Part shown: positions 55,415 to 63,806 of the stretch, piece after piece
Numbering within the stretch: the stretch's first letter is position 1
Layout: each line of letters opens with the position of its first letter
NCBI RefSeq assembly: GCF_003416895.1
Contig: NZ_QVIO01000008.1
Coordinates: 186,001 to 250,000 of the forward strand
Length of the DNA: 64,000 bases
Reading direction: 5' to 3'
DNA from: Duganella sp. BJB476
GTDB lineage: Bacteria; Pseudomonadota; Gammaproteobacteria; Burkholderiales; Burkholderiaceae_D
Position numbers and translations under genes: made by a program
The notes under the pieces: generated by a model
Seen by the model: the letters and a program-made list of their open reading frames with translations, nothing else
Database searches by the model: none
Told to the model about the DNA's origin: nothing

Positions 55415-55434
55415 ACGGCGCTGTCCAGCGCCGT
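55415..55434 (+). other. short perfect hairpin after the TnsB-like gene
   Basis: ACGGCGCTG and CAGCGCCGT are complementary across two bases and sit 20 bases after the TnsB-like stop. No T-tract follows, so it is at best a weak terminator. The rest of the gap 55396-55619 shows GTGC-rich sequence near 55459-55480 that might hold activator sites, but nothing definite. Confidence 0.4.
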
Positions 55435-55619
55435 GCATGCCACTTCTCGCCATTCCGGTGCACGCCTCCCGCTGGTGCGGCGCGCCGTTTTTACCTGCCA
55501 TACGCGCCGAATAATCCGCAAATAAAGTCTGTCGCCGGAAGTGCTTTGCCGGATGGCGTATCGCCTTATTCCATAAGGACCGCTTCAACGACGAAGCATG
55601 TTTATTTTGCTTGGCATTG

Positions 55620-55635
55620 TGGCACGGCGATTGCT
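55620..55635 (+). promoter_or_regulatory. sigma54 (RpoN) promoter of the amine-oxidation operon
   Basis: TGGCACGGCGATTGCT matches the RpoN consensus TGGCACG-N4-TTGCT exactly, with GG at 55621-55622 and GC at 55633-55634, the required ten-base spacing. The predicted start near 55646 leaves a 30-base leader to ATG 55676, with GAGAGGG as ribosome site. RpoN promoters need an enhancer-binding activator, whose gene is not in the window. No base of the core motif departs from consensus. Confidence 0.8.
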
Positions 55636-55675
55636 AGATGAGGACTATGCATACGCAAGTCACGAGAGGGAATCG

Positions 55676-57283
55676 ATGAATAGTAAAACAGTCAAATCGT
55701 TTAAATCGTTTAGTGCATTGACGCGAAGGGATTTCCTGTATCGGGCGGCGGCGGTCGGCGGCACTGGCCTGCTGTTGAACACCATGAACGCCTGGGGCAT
55801 GGGCATAGGCTCGACCGCCTCCGCACCGCCGGCGCTGAGCGGCAGCGGCAAAGGCAAGAAGGTGCTGATATTGGGCGCCGGCCTGGCCGGCATGACCGCC
55901 GCCTACGAGCTGGAGAAGCTGGGCTACCACTGCCAGATCCTCGAAGCGCGCTCGTTCGCCGGCGGCCGCTGCCAGACCGCGCGCAAGGGCTTCAGCCTGA
56001 CCGAGCTTGGCGGCGACAAGCAGACTTGCGAATTCGACGACGGCCAGTACATCAACCACGGCCCGTGGCGCATCCCGCTGCACCACCAGTCGACGCTGCA
56101 CTACACGCGGCTATTCGAAGTGCCGCTGGAAGTCATGGTCAACGATAACGACCACTCCTTCGTCTACTCGGAAAACGCCGGCCCTTACGCCGGCAAGCGC
56201 ATGCGGGTGGCCGAGATCAAGGCCGACATGCGCGGCCACGTCTCCGAGCTGCTGGCCAAGTCGGTCAAGAGCAAACAGCTGGACGCCGAACTGACGGCCG
56301 ACGACCAGCGCCTGCTGCTGGACTACCTGGCGCACGAAGGCCAGCTGGCCGGCGCCGACCTGCAATACAAGGGCCGCAGCGGCCGAGGCTACACCGTCAA
56401 TCCCGGCGCCGGCATCGCGCCGGGAGCGGGCACGCCGTCCGACCCGCTGGGCTTCAAGGACCTGCTGGCCTCCAAGCTGGGCAACGTCTACAGCGCGGTG
56501 CAGGACTTCCCGATGCAGAACACCATGTTCCAGCCGGTCGGCGGCATGGACGCCATCGCCAAGGCGTTTGAAAAACGCGTCGGCAAGAACATCCGCTACC
56601 GCGCGGAAGTGCAGACCATCCGCCAGAACGACAAGGGCGTCACCGTCACCTACAAGGATACCGGCACCGGCAAAAGCGACAGCATCGCCGCCGACTACTG
56701 CCTGGTGGCGATGCCGCTGTCGGTGCTGCGCCAGATCGATACCGACTTCTCGGACAAGTTCAAGAAGGCCGTCGCCACGGTGGCCTACGCGCCGGTCGGC
56801 AAGATCGGCCTGCAGATGAAGCGCCGCTTCTGGGAAGAGGACGAGCACCTGTACGGCGGCCATGTGCTCACCGACCTCAAAGGCATCAACACCATCTCGA
56901 TGCCGTCCTACGGCTGGCAAAAGAAGAAGGGCGTGCTGCTCGGTTATTACCAGTACCAGACGGCCGCGATCGAGACCAGCGCGCTGTCGCCGAAGGAGCG
57001 CGCCGCCTTCGCGCTGGAGGCCGGGCAGAAGATCTTCCCGCAGTACACGGAGAATTTCGAGACCGCGTTCTCGGTTGCCTGGCACCGCGTGCAGTACAAC
57101 CTGGGCGGCTGGGCCGAGTGGACCGACAAGACCCGCGCCGCCGCTTATCCAATCCTGGTGGAGGGCGAGGGCCGCGTGCTGCTGGCCGGAGAGCACCTGA
57201 GCTACCTGACCGGCTGGCAGGCCGGCGCCATCGAATCGGCGTGGCAGCAGATCGCCAAGATCCATGAAAGGGCCAGCGCATGA
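55676..57283 (+). CDS. Tat-exported FAD-dependent amine oxidoreductase (flavin monoamine oxidase family)
   Basis: From ATG 55676 the protein has 535 residues. A twin-arginine leader TRRDFLYRAAAVGG (16-29) is followed by the FAD-binding Rossmann motif GAGLAG (67-72), Glu90 in ILEARS and GGR at 96-98. MFQPVGGMDAIAKAF and the C-terminal FAD segment LLAGEHLSYLTGWQAGAIESAW complete the family. It should oxidise an amine to an imine in the periplasm. The overlapping cytochrome c gene suggests electrons go to the respiratory chain and not to oxygen, as described for nicotine oxidoreductase NicA2 and its cytochrome CycN. The substrate is unknown. Confidence 0.85.
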   Translation: MNSKTVKSFKSFSALTRRDFLYRAAAVGGTGLLLNTMNAWGMGIGSTASAPPALSGSGKGKKVLILGAGLAGMTAAYELEKLGYHCQILEARSFAGGRCQTARKGFSLTELGGDKQTCEFDDGQYINHGPWRIPLHHQSTLHYTRLFEVPLEVMVNDNDHSFVYSENAGPYAGKRMRVAEIKADMRGHVSELLAKSVKSKQLDAELTADDQRLLLDYLAHEGQLAGADLQYKGRSGRGYTVNPGAGIAPGAGTPSDPLGFKDLLASKLGNVYSAVQDFPMQNTMFQPVGGMDAIAKAFEKRVGKNIRYRAEVQTIRQNDKGVTVTYKDTGTGKSDSIAADYCLVAMPLSVLRQIDTDFSDKFKKAVATVAYAPVGKIGLQMKRRFWEEDEHLYGGHVLTDLKGINTISMPSYGWQKKKGVLLGYYQYQTAAIETSALSPKERAAFALEAGQKIFPQYTENFETAFSVAWHRVQYNLGGWAEWTDKTRAAAYPILVEGEGRVLLAGEHLSYLTGWQAGAIESAWQQIAKIHERASA

Positions 57284-57693
57284 AAGAGGTATTGATCAAG
57301 GCGGCGATGGCGATCATCGCCGTGCTGGCCGCCGGCGCCACGGCGCCGTCGCGCGCGCAAGAGATGGATGGCAAGGCGCTGTTCATGAAGAACTGCGCGG
57401 CCTGTCATCAGGCCACCGGCAAGGGCATACCGGGCGCCTTCCCGGCGCTGGCGGGGAACAAGTTCGTGCAGGGGAAGGGTGTGGATGTCGCCGCCGTGCT
57501 GCTGAAAGGGCGCGGCGGCATGCCTGATTTCAGCGACAGCCTGAGCGACCAGGAGATCGCCACCATTCTCAGTTTCGTGCGCAGCAACTGGGGCAACCAG
57601 GCGGCGCCGCTGAGCGAGCCGGAAGTGCTGGCGCTGCGCGATGTGCTGCAAGTCGACCATTTTAGTAACGGCCAGATGTCCAACAAACACTGA
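57280..57693 (+). CDS. periplasmic c-type cytochrome, likely electron acceptor of the amine oxidoreductase
   Basis: The 137-residue protein has a signal peptide (about 1-26, ending SRAQ). One haem-binding CAACH lies at 39-43, and Met81 in GRGGMPDF is a likely axial ligand, so it is a class I monohaem cytochrome. Its ATG overlaps the TGA of the FAD enzyme gene (ATGA), so the two are translationally coupled and probably made in equal amounts. That points to a direct electron-transfer pair. The C-terminal 25 residues extend beyond the cytochrome fold. Confidence 0.88.
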   Translation: MKEVLIKAAMAIIAVLAAGATAPSRAQEMDGKALFMKNCAACHQATGKGIPGAFPALAGNKFVQGKGVDVAAVLLKGRGGMPDFSDSLSDQEIATILSFVRSNWGNQAAPLSEPEVLALRDVLQVDHFSNGQMSNKH

Positions 57694-57704
57694 AAGAAGA
57701 ACGC

Positions 57705-58220
57705 ATGAACAAAGCACTCGCCACACTGTTGATTCCGGCCGCACTGGCACTCATGCCGGTTGCCGCTGATGCGGCGCCCAAGGCCGCCGCCACCGATATC
57801 GTCCGCCACAAGATCCCCGGCTCGGATTTCCCGATCGCGCTGGCGGTCACGGTGCCGTCCACCGCCACCATCCACTTCGTCAGTGGCCAGGTGCCCGCCA
57901 TCGCCGACGCCAGCGCCGCGCCGGATTCGTTGGCCGCCTTTGGCGACACTAAAACCCAGTCCGAATCAGTGCTGAAGAAGATCAAGGAAGTCCTGGAGGG
58001 CATGAAGCTCGACATGACCGACGTGGTCAAGATGACCGTCTACCTGGTCGGCGATCCGGCCAAGGGCGGCAAGGCCGACACCAAGGGCTTCATGGAAGCT
58101 TACACCCAGCACTTCGGCGGCGCGCAGACCAAGCTGCCGGCGCGCGCCGTGGTGCAGGTGGCGGCCCTGAGCAATCCGGGCTGGCTGGTGGAAATCGAAG
58201 TCGTCGCCGCAAAAAAATAA
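57705..58220 (+). CDS. secreted RidA-family imine deaminase
   Basis: The 171-residue protein has a signal peptide (about 1-23, ending ADAAP), unusual for Rid proteins, most of which are cytoplasmic. The domain shows IHFVSGQVP, TKTQSESVLKKIKEVLEG, DVVKMTVYLVGD and PARAVVQVAAL. Arg147 corresponds to the substrate-binding Arg of RidA, and a Glu in LVEIEVV to its catalytic Glu, so it may hydrolyse imines or enamines to ketones plus ammonia. The gene lies 11 bases after the cytochrome gene. The role fits the expected imine product of the FAD enzyme. Confidence 0.88.
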   Translation: MNKALATLLIPAALALMPVAADAAPKAAATDIVRHKIPGSDFPIALAVTVPSTATIHFVSGQVPAIADASAAPDSLAAFGDTKTQSESVLKKIKEVLEGMKLDMTDVVKMTVYLVGDPAKGGKADTKGFMEAYTQHFGGAQTKLPARAVVQVAALSNPGWLVEIEVVAAKK

Positions 58221-58265
58221 TACGCATCAGGTCTTACTTTTCTTTTATTCAAATGGGGATTCACT

Positions 58266-60704
58266 ATGCATAAGGCCATACTCAAGACCGGCGTCGCCGC
58301 CGTGTTGTCCACCCTGTCGATGGGTTCCGTCTACGCCGCCGACGCAGCAGCGGCGGCGGCCGACGAGGCCACCGTCAGCGCGGTGATCGTCACCGGCACC
58401 CGCTCCAGCGGCATCAAGGTGGAGAACAGCGCCTCGCCGATCCAGGTGCTGGACTCGGCCTCGTTGCAGCGCACCGGCCAGCCGGATCTGATCCAGGCGC
58501 TGGCGCAGAACCTGCCGTCGTTCACCGCGCAAGCCTTCGGCGGCGACACCGCCAACCTGACGCTGTCGGCCCGCCTGCGCGGCCTGAGCCCGAACAACAC
58601 ACTGGTGCTGATCAACGGCAAACGCCGCCACGGCACCGCCAACCTGGCCGTGTTGGGCGGGCCATACCAGGGCGGCGCCGCGGCTGACCTGAACTACATC
58701 CCGGTATCCGCGATCGACCACATCGAAGTGCTGCAGGACGGCGCCGCCGCCCAATACGGCTCCGACGCCATCGCCGGCGTGATCAACATCATCCTCAAAT
58801 CGAACAACCATGGCGGTACCGCCAGCGCCACCGGCGGCGGCTATTCCGACGGCGGCGGCCGCACCGGCGACGCCTCGGCCAACGTCGGCGTCGAACCCTT
58901 CAAGGACGCCTACCTGAGCCTGACCGCCGAATCCAAGTACCACGGCTACAGCGACCGTGGCGGCATCGACCCGCGCGTGATCACCGCCGCCAACATGGCG
59001 GCCTATCCCGGCATGTTCCAACAGGCCGGCTACCCGCACGTCAACCACATCTCGGGCGACGCGCAATACCACCTGAACGTCCTGGCGGCCAACTTCGGCT
59101 ACGACTTCGCGCCGGACAGCCAGCTGTACGCCATCGCCACCTGGGGCCACAAGGAAGCGCGCGCCTACGAGAACTACCGTCTGCCGAGCCGCCTGCCGAA
59201 GGTCTATCCGACCGGCTTCTCGCCGAAGGAGACCATGAAGCAGGACGACTACGCGCTGACCGGCGGCATCAAGGGCGTGGTGGCTGGCTGGAACCTGGAC
59301 CTGAGCTCCACCTACGGCAAGGACACCAGCAAGATCGGCGTAGCCGATTCGGGCAACGTCTCGCTGTTCAACGACACCGGCACCACGCCCACAGTGTTCC
59401 ATGCCGGTTCCTTCATCGCCAGCCAACTGACCACATCGCTGGAAGCGAGCCGCGAGTTCGCGGTCGGCTGGGCCAAGCCGCTGAACGTGGCGGCAGGCCT
59501 GGAGCACCGCATCGACAAGTACGAGATCGAAGCGGGCGACGCCGCCTCGCGCTACAAGGAAGGTTCGCAGTCCTATCCGGGCTTCTCGCTGACCGACGCC
59601 GGCAGCCACCGCCGCACCAACGAAGCGGCCTACATCGACCTGGCCGGCAACCCGGTCACCGACCTGACGCTGGACCTGGCGGCCCGCTACGAACACTTCT
59701 CCGACTTCGGCAACGCCAAGGTCGGCAAGTTCACGGCCCGCTACGACGTCTCGCCGCTGGTCGGCGTGCGCGGCACCTTCAGCAACGGCTTCCGCGCGCC
59801 GACGCTGGCCGAGGAATACTATTCGGCCACCAACGTCAGCCCGACTTCCGCCTTCGTACAGCTGGCGCCGAATTCGGCCGGCGCCAAGCTGGTGGGCGTC
59901 GATGGCCTGAAGCCTGAGCGTTCGACCAACTTCAGCCTGGGCCTGGTGCTGAACCCGGCCGCCAACCTGGCCATCACGCTGGACGCCTACCAGATCAAGA
60001 TCCGCGACCGCATCGTCGGTTCCGGCGCCCTGTATGGCTCGGGCGGATCGGTGAACTCGCCGGCGGTGGTGGCGGCGATCAAGGCCAACGGCAATGTGCT
60101 CGACAGCACCGTCAGCCAGACCGGCATCAACATCTTCTCCAACGCGGTCGACACCCGCAGCCGCGGTCTGGAATTCGTCGCCACGCTCAACGAGAGCTAC
60201 GGCACGGCGGGCAAGGTGGATTGGACTGTGGCGGCCAACTACAACAAGGTGGAAGTCACCAAGATCAACCAGGCGCCGGCCCAGCTGCTGCCGCAAACGC
60301 TGCTCGACCAGACCGCGATCTCCGACCTGGAAACCGCCTCGCCGAAGATGCGCATCAACCTGGGCGCGTTGTGGAAGATCGGCGCCTGGACCATCAACCT
60401 GCGTGAAGCGCTGTATGGCAAATCGTCGGAGTACGGCAGCGAGGACGGTTCGGTGTATCACCTGACCGAAATCTCGGCCAAGGCGATCACCGACCTGGAA
60501 GTGGGCTACAAGCTCAGTCCCGCATGGTCGGTGGCGGTGGGCGCCAACAACCTGTTCAACAAGTATCCGAACGGCGTGAACCCGGCGCTGCTGGCCGACC
60601 AGCGCGCGGCCGGCGACAACGCGGCGGTGACGGTGCTGCCATCGTTCTCGCCGATCGGCATCAACGGCGGCTACTACTACGCCCGCGCGAACTACAAGTT
60701 CTAA
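58266..60704 (+). CDS. TonB-dependent outer-membrane receptor of the amine-oxidation operon
   Basis: The 812-residue protein has a signal peptide (about 1-24, ending VYAAD), the TonB-box-like VSAVIVTGTR and a plug domain with RLRGLSPNNTLVLINGKRRH and DHIEVLQDGAAAQYGSDAIAGVINI. Its 22-strand-type barrel ends YYARANYKF. It is 45 bases after the RidA gene with no terminator between, and is followed by the palindrome with a T run at 60711-60803. The ligand is probably the amine substrate of the operon. It belongs to the same LINGKRRH subfamily as the receptor at 31652. Confidence 0.9.
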   Translation: MHKAILKTGVAAVLSTLSMGSVYAADAAAAAADEATVSAVIVTGTRSSGIKVENSASPIQVLDSASLQRTGQPDLIQALAQNLPSFTAQAFGGDTANLTLSARLRGLSPNNTLVLINGKRRHGTANLAVLGGPYQGGAAADLNYIPVSAIDHIEVLQDGAAAQYGSDAIAGVINIILKSNNHGGTASATGGGYSDGGGRTGDASANVGVEPFKDAYLSLTAESKYHGYSDRGGIDPRVITAANMAAYPGMFQQAGYPHVNHISGDAQYHLNVLAANFGYDFAPDSQLYAIATWGHKEARAYENYRLPSRLPKVYPTGFSPKETMKQDDYALTGGIKGVVAGWNLDLSSTYGKDTSKIGVADSGNVSLFNDTGTTPTVFHAGSFIASQLTTSLEASREFAVGWAKPLNVAAGLEHRIDKYEIEAGDAASRYKEGSQSYPGFSLTDAGSHRRTNEAAYIDLAGNPVTDLTLDLAARYEHFSDFGNAKVGKFTARYDVSPLVGVRGTFSNGFRAPTLAEEYYSATNVSPTSAFVQLAPNSAGAKLVGVDGLKPERSTNFSLGLVLNPAANLAITLDAYQIKIRDRIVGSGALYGSGGSVNSPAVVAAIKANGNVLDSTVSQTGINIFSNAVDTRSRGLEFVATLNESYGTAGKVDWTVAANYNKVEVTKINQAPAQLLPQTLLDQTAISDLETASPKMRINLGALWKIGAWTINLREALYGKSSEYGSEDGSVYHLTEISAKAITDLEVGYKLSPAWSVAVGANNLFNKYPNGVNPALLADQRAAGDNAAVTVLPSFSPIGINGGYYYARANYKF

Positions 60705-60710
60705 ACCCCC

Positions 60711-60803
60711 GGGGTCAAGTCTGACATTCGGACACGGGCTCCGCCGTAGCGGCCACTACGGCGGAGCCCGTGTCCGATTGACAGACTTGACCCCGTTTTT
60801 TTT
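60711..60803. repeat. long REP-like palindrome, copy 2, doubling as terminator
   Basis: Arms of 39 bases (60711-60749 and 60756-60794) pair with two mismatches around loop CGGCCA. The outer 26 bases match copy 1 at 2999-3024 except G to A at one position; the inner stem differs. Eight T follow at 60796-60803, so here the element can also end transcription of the receptor gene, 7 bases after its stop. The two mismatches lie where the right arm has diverged (GATTGACAG against GAATGTCAG). Confidence 0.85.
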
Positions 60804-60841
60804 ATGTGTAGCATGGCGCTATCGTCAATCGGAGCACATGC

Positions 60842-61738
60842 ATGTTTAAACCTATGGGCAGGACTTTGCTGGCGGCGGCCATCGCGGGCAATGTGGGCGG
60901 CGCTGGTGCGGCGCCCATGACTTTGCAGGACTATCTGGCGCTGAGCGGTCCCGCGCCGACGCTGCACGTGGCCTACGGTGCGGCGCCGTCGCAGTTCGCG
61001 GAGCTGTTCCAGCCGGCCGGCGACGGCCCGTTCCCGGTCGCGGTGATCGTCCACGGCGGCTGCTGGACCAAGGAGTTTGGCGGCATTACACAGATGCACA
61101 ATATGGCCGGCGACCTGCAGCGGCAGGGCATCGCGGTCTGGAATATCGAGTACCGCCGCTTCGACGAGGCGGGTGGCGGCTATCCCGGCATGTACCACGA
61201 CGTCGCCACGGCGGTCGACCATTTGCGCGCGCTGGCGCCGCAGCGGCGGCTGGACTTGTCGCGCATCGTGCTGGTCGGGCATTCGGCCGGCGGCCATCTG
61301 GCGCAGTGGGCGGCCTCGCGCGCGCGCCTGCCGCGCAGCAGCCCGCTGTACGTGGCCGATCCGCTGCCGGTCCCCACCGTCATCAGCCTGGGCGGCCTGG
61401 CCGACCTGCGCAACGAGCAGCAACTGATCAAGACCAGCTGCGAGCGCGACATGGTGCAGCTGGCCGGTGCCGCCAGCGCCACGCGGCCGGACATTTTCTC
61501 GGACACCTCGCCGGCCGAGCTGCTGCCGTCCGGCGTGCGCACGGTGCTGATCCACGGCGAGTTCGACACCGTCTCGCCGCTGCGCGCGGGCCACGACTAT
61601 GCGCGCCGCGCCCAGGCGGCCGGCGACCACGCCGAAGTGATCGTGCTGCCGGGTGGCAGCCATTACGACGAAGTGGCGGCCACGTCGCCGTCGTGGACCA
61701 TCGTCTCGGCGCAGATCCGCAAGGCGCTGGGCCGCTGA
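60842..61738 (+). CDS. secreted alpha/beta hydrolase
   Basis: The 298-residue protein has a signal peptide (about 1-24, ending GAAP) and an alpha/beta hydrolase fold: oxyanion motif VIVHGGCW, nucleophile GHSAGGH, Asp in LIHGEFDTVSPL and His in LPGGSHYDEV. The HGG-W and GHSAGG pattern resembles kynurenine formamidase and hormone-sensitive-lipase-like esterases; the signal peptide argues for a periplasmic esterase. GGAG lies seven bases before ATG. The palindrome and T run separate it from the amine operon, so a shared pathway is not shown. Confidence 0.78.
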   Translation: MFKPMGRTLLAAAIAGNVGGAGAAPMTLQDYLALSGPAPTLHVAYGAAPSQFAELFQPAGDGPFPVAVIVHGGCWTKEFGGITQMHNMAGDLQRQGIAVWNIEYRRFDEAGGGYPGMYHDVATAVDHLRALAPQRRLDLSRIVLVGHSAGGHLAQWAASRARLPRSSPLYVADPLPVPTVISLGGLADLRNEQQLIKTSCERDMVQLAGAASATRPDIFSDTSPAELLPSGVRTVLIHGEFDTVSPLRAGHDYARRAQAAGDHAEVIVLPGGSHYDEVAATSPSWTIVSAQIRKALGR

Positions 61739-61854
61739 CGCCGCACCATCAACGCTGAGTCGCTGAGCCGCTGCGCCACTGGCGCCGCGTCGCCGGCTCT
61801 GCACCGTCCGCGGCGCGCCACGGACGCCGACGCGCGCCGGTGTATGCTATCACC

Positions 61855-63087
61855 ATGGACTCCCTGATCGCCGCCTCCGCGCGCGCCCTCGCAGCCGGTG
61901 ACGCGCTCGGCGCCCTCAAACGCGTCGCCCTGCGCGACGATCCGCCGGCCATGGCCCTGCGCGGCATCGCCATGGCCCAACTGGGCGAGCACGGGCGCGC
62001 CCGCGAACTGCTGCGGCGCGCCGCGCGCGGCTTCGGCTCCCATGAAGAATTGTCGCGCGCCCGCTGCGTGATCGCCGAGGCCGAGGTGGCGTTGGCGGTG
62101 CGCGATTTCGCCGGCTCGCCGCGCGCACTGACCTCGGCGCTGGCCACGCTGGAAGCCCACGCCGACCGCGCCAACGCGCTGCACGCGCGCCTGATCGCGG
62201 TGCGCCGCCTGCTGTTGCTGGGCCGCCTGGAAGAAGCCGGAGCCGCACTGGCGCTGCTCGACGCGCGCGGCCTGCCGCCGGCACTGGAGGCGGTGGCGGA
62301 ACTGGCGGCGGCGGAACTGGCGCTGCGCTCCCTGCGCATCGCCCCGGCCCGCACGGCGTTGGAGCGCGCGCAGGCGGCCGCCGCGCGCGCCGGCATCCCG
62401 GCCTTGCTGGCCGAGGTGGCGGAGGCGCGCAACGCCTTCGGAAGGCCGGCCGCCCGCCGCCTGGCCGCCGGCGCCGAACAGATGCTGCGCCTGGACCAGG
62501 TGGCCGCGCTGCTGGCCTCCGACACACTGGTGGTCGACGCCTGCCGCCGGGGCATGGGCACGGGCGCGGAATGGCGCTCGCTGGCGCGGCGGCCGGTGCT
62601 GTTCGCGCTGGCGCGCGCGCTGGCCGAAGCCTGGCCCGGCGACATCGCCCGCGAAGCCCTGATCGCCTCCGCTTTCAACACCCGCGACCCCGACGACACC
62701 CACCGCGCCCGCCTGCGGGTCGAGATCGGCCGCCTGCGCGCGCTGGTCAAGGCCCAGGCGAGCATCGAGGCCACCGCGTCCGGCTTCGCGCTCAAGCCGC
62801 TGGGCGCGGGCGAGGTGGCGGTGCTGGCGCCGCCCATCGACGGCGAGCAGGGCGCGCTGCAGGCCTTGCTGGCCGACGGCGCGGCCTGGTCGACCTCGGC
62901 GCTGGCGCTGGCCATGGACGCCAGCCAGCGCACCGTGCAGCGCGCGCTGGCCGAGCTGGAAGCGGCCGGCCGCGCGCGGCCGATCGGCCAGGCGCGCACG
63001 CGGCGCTGGCTGGCGCCGCCGCTGTCGGGCTCCATGGCACAATTCACGACAATCTTGTTACTCCCTGCGGCGCTGCCGTTGGCATAA
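61855..63087 (+). CDS. helix-turn-helix transcriptional regulator with TPR-like N-terminal region
   Basis: The 410-residue protein starts at ATG 61855 (GTG 61840 is in frame). The first 200 residues are Ala/Leu/Arg-rich helical repeats, like TPR. A winged-helix-like part (about 235-300, with WPGDIAREALIASAFNTRDPDDTHRARLRVEIGRLR) resembles OmpR/SARP-type output domains. A C-terminal HTH (about 335-385, DASQRTVQRALAELEAAGRARPIG) follows. There is no ribosome site, and a TATGCT lies seven bases before the ATG, so the message may be leaderless. The next gene, 49 bases on, encodes a beta-propeller and is a likely target. Confidence 0.7.
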   Translation: MDSLIAASARALAAGDALGALKRVALRDDPPAMALRGIAMAQLGEHGRARELLRRAARGFGSHEELSRARCVIAEAEVALAVRDFAGSPRALTSALATLEAHADRANALHARLIAVRRLLLLGRLEEAGAALALLDARGLPPALEAVAELAAAELALRSLRIAPARTALERAQAAAARAGIPALLAEVAEARNAFGRPAARRLAAGAEQMLRLDQVAALLASDTLVVDACRRGMGTGAEWRSLARRPVLFALARALAEAWPGDIAREALIASAFNTRDPDDTHRARLRVEIGRLRALVKAQASIEATASGFALKPLGAGEVAVLAPPIDGEQGALQALLADGAAWSTSALALAMDASQRTVQRALAELEAAGRARPIGQARTRRWLAPPLSGSMAQFTTILLLPAALPLA

Positions 63088-63136
63088 AGTTCTCTTGCGG
63101 CGCCGATCGCGGCGCACCAACCACCAGGAGGCAGCA

Positions 63137-63802
63137 ATGAACGCGAACACCAGACCATCCCAGCTTCAAGCCAAGGCGCGCCCGGCCGAGATCGTGCGCG
63201 AGTACGGCCCCTTCGACGGCGCCGAACGCATCCACGGCGTCACGCACGACGGCCAGCGCGTCTGGGCCGCCACCGGCGCCCAGCTGATCGCCTTCGACCC
63301 GGCCAGCGGCGCCACCACCCGCACGCTCGATGTCGCCGCCGATGCCGGCACCGCCTTCGACGGCACCTATCTGTACCAGATCGCCGAACGGCGCATCGAC
63401 AAGCTCGATCCGGCCACCGGCAAGGTGCTGGCCTCGATCCCGGCGCCGGGCGACGGCTACGATTCCGGCCTGACCTGGGCCGAGGGCAGTCTGTGGGTAG
63501 GCGAATACCGCGACCGCAAGATCCACCAGGTCGACCCGGCCACCGGCAAGGTCCTGCGCAGCATAGCTTCCAACCGCTTCGTCACCGGCGTGACGTGGGT
63601 GGACGGCGAGTTGTGGCACGGGACGTGGGAAGGCGATGACAGCGACATCCGCCGCGTCGACCCGTCCAGCGGCGAGGTGCTGGAACGGCTGGAGATGCCG
63701 GCCGGCGTCGGCGTCAGCGGCCTGGAATCGGACGGCGCGGGGCTGTTTTACTGCGGCGGTGGCGGCAGCGGCAAGGTGCGCGCGGTGCGCCGGCCGAAGT
63801 GA
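63137..63802 (+). CDS. YncE/Vgb-like beta-propeller protein
   Basis: From ATG 63137 (AGGAG seven bases upstream) the protein has 221 residues and no signal peptide. Repeats of about 40 residues are visible, each with a D-P-A/S-S/T-G-K/E-V motif (DPASGATTRTL, DPATGKVLASI, DPATGKVLRSI, DPSSGEVLERL) and a W-V-G/A strand. This is a small beta-propeller related to PQQ-like, YncE or glutaminyl cyclotransferase-like proteins. Ligand and role are unknown. It is probably co-regulated with the preceding HTH gene. Confidence 0.7.
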   Translation: MNANTRPSQLQAKARPAEIVREYGPFDGAERIHGVTHDGQRVWAATGAQLIAFDPASGATTRTLDVAADAGTAFDGTYLYQIAERRIDKLDPATGKVLASIPAPGDGYDSGLTWAEGSLWVGEYRDRKIHQVDPATGKVLRSIASNRFVTGVTWVDGELWHGTWEGDDSDIRRVDPSSGEVLERLEMPAGVGVSGLESDGAGLFYCGGGGSGKVRAVRRPK

Positions 63803-63806
63803 GGGC

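Noticed and set aside
55455..55485. NtrC-type enhancer site (GCAC...GTGC) upstream of the RpoN promoter
   Set aside because: GCAC and GTGC halves occur, but they are 11 bases apart, not 7, and the flanks do not match, so I do not claim a site.
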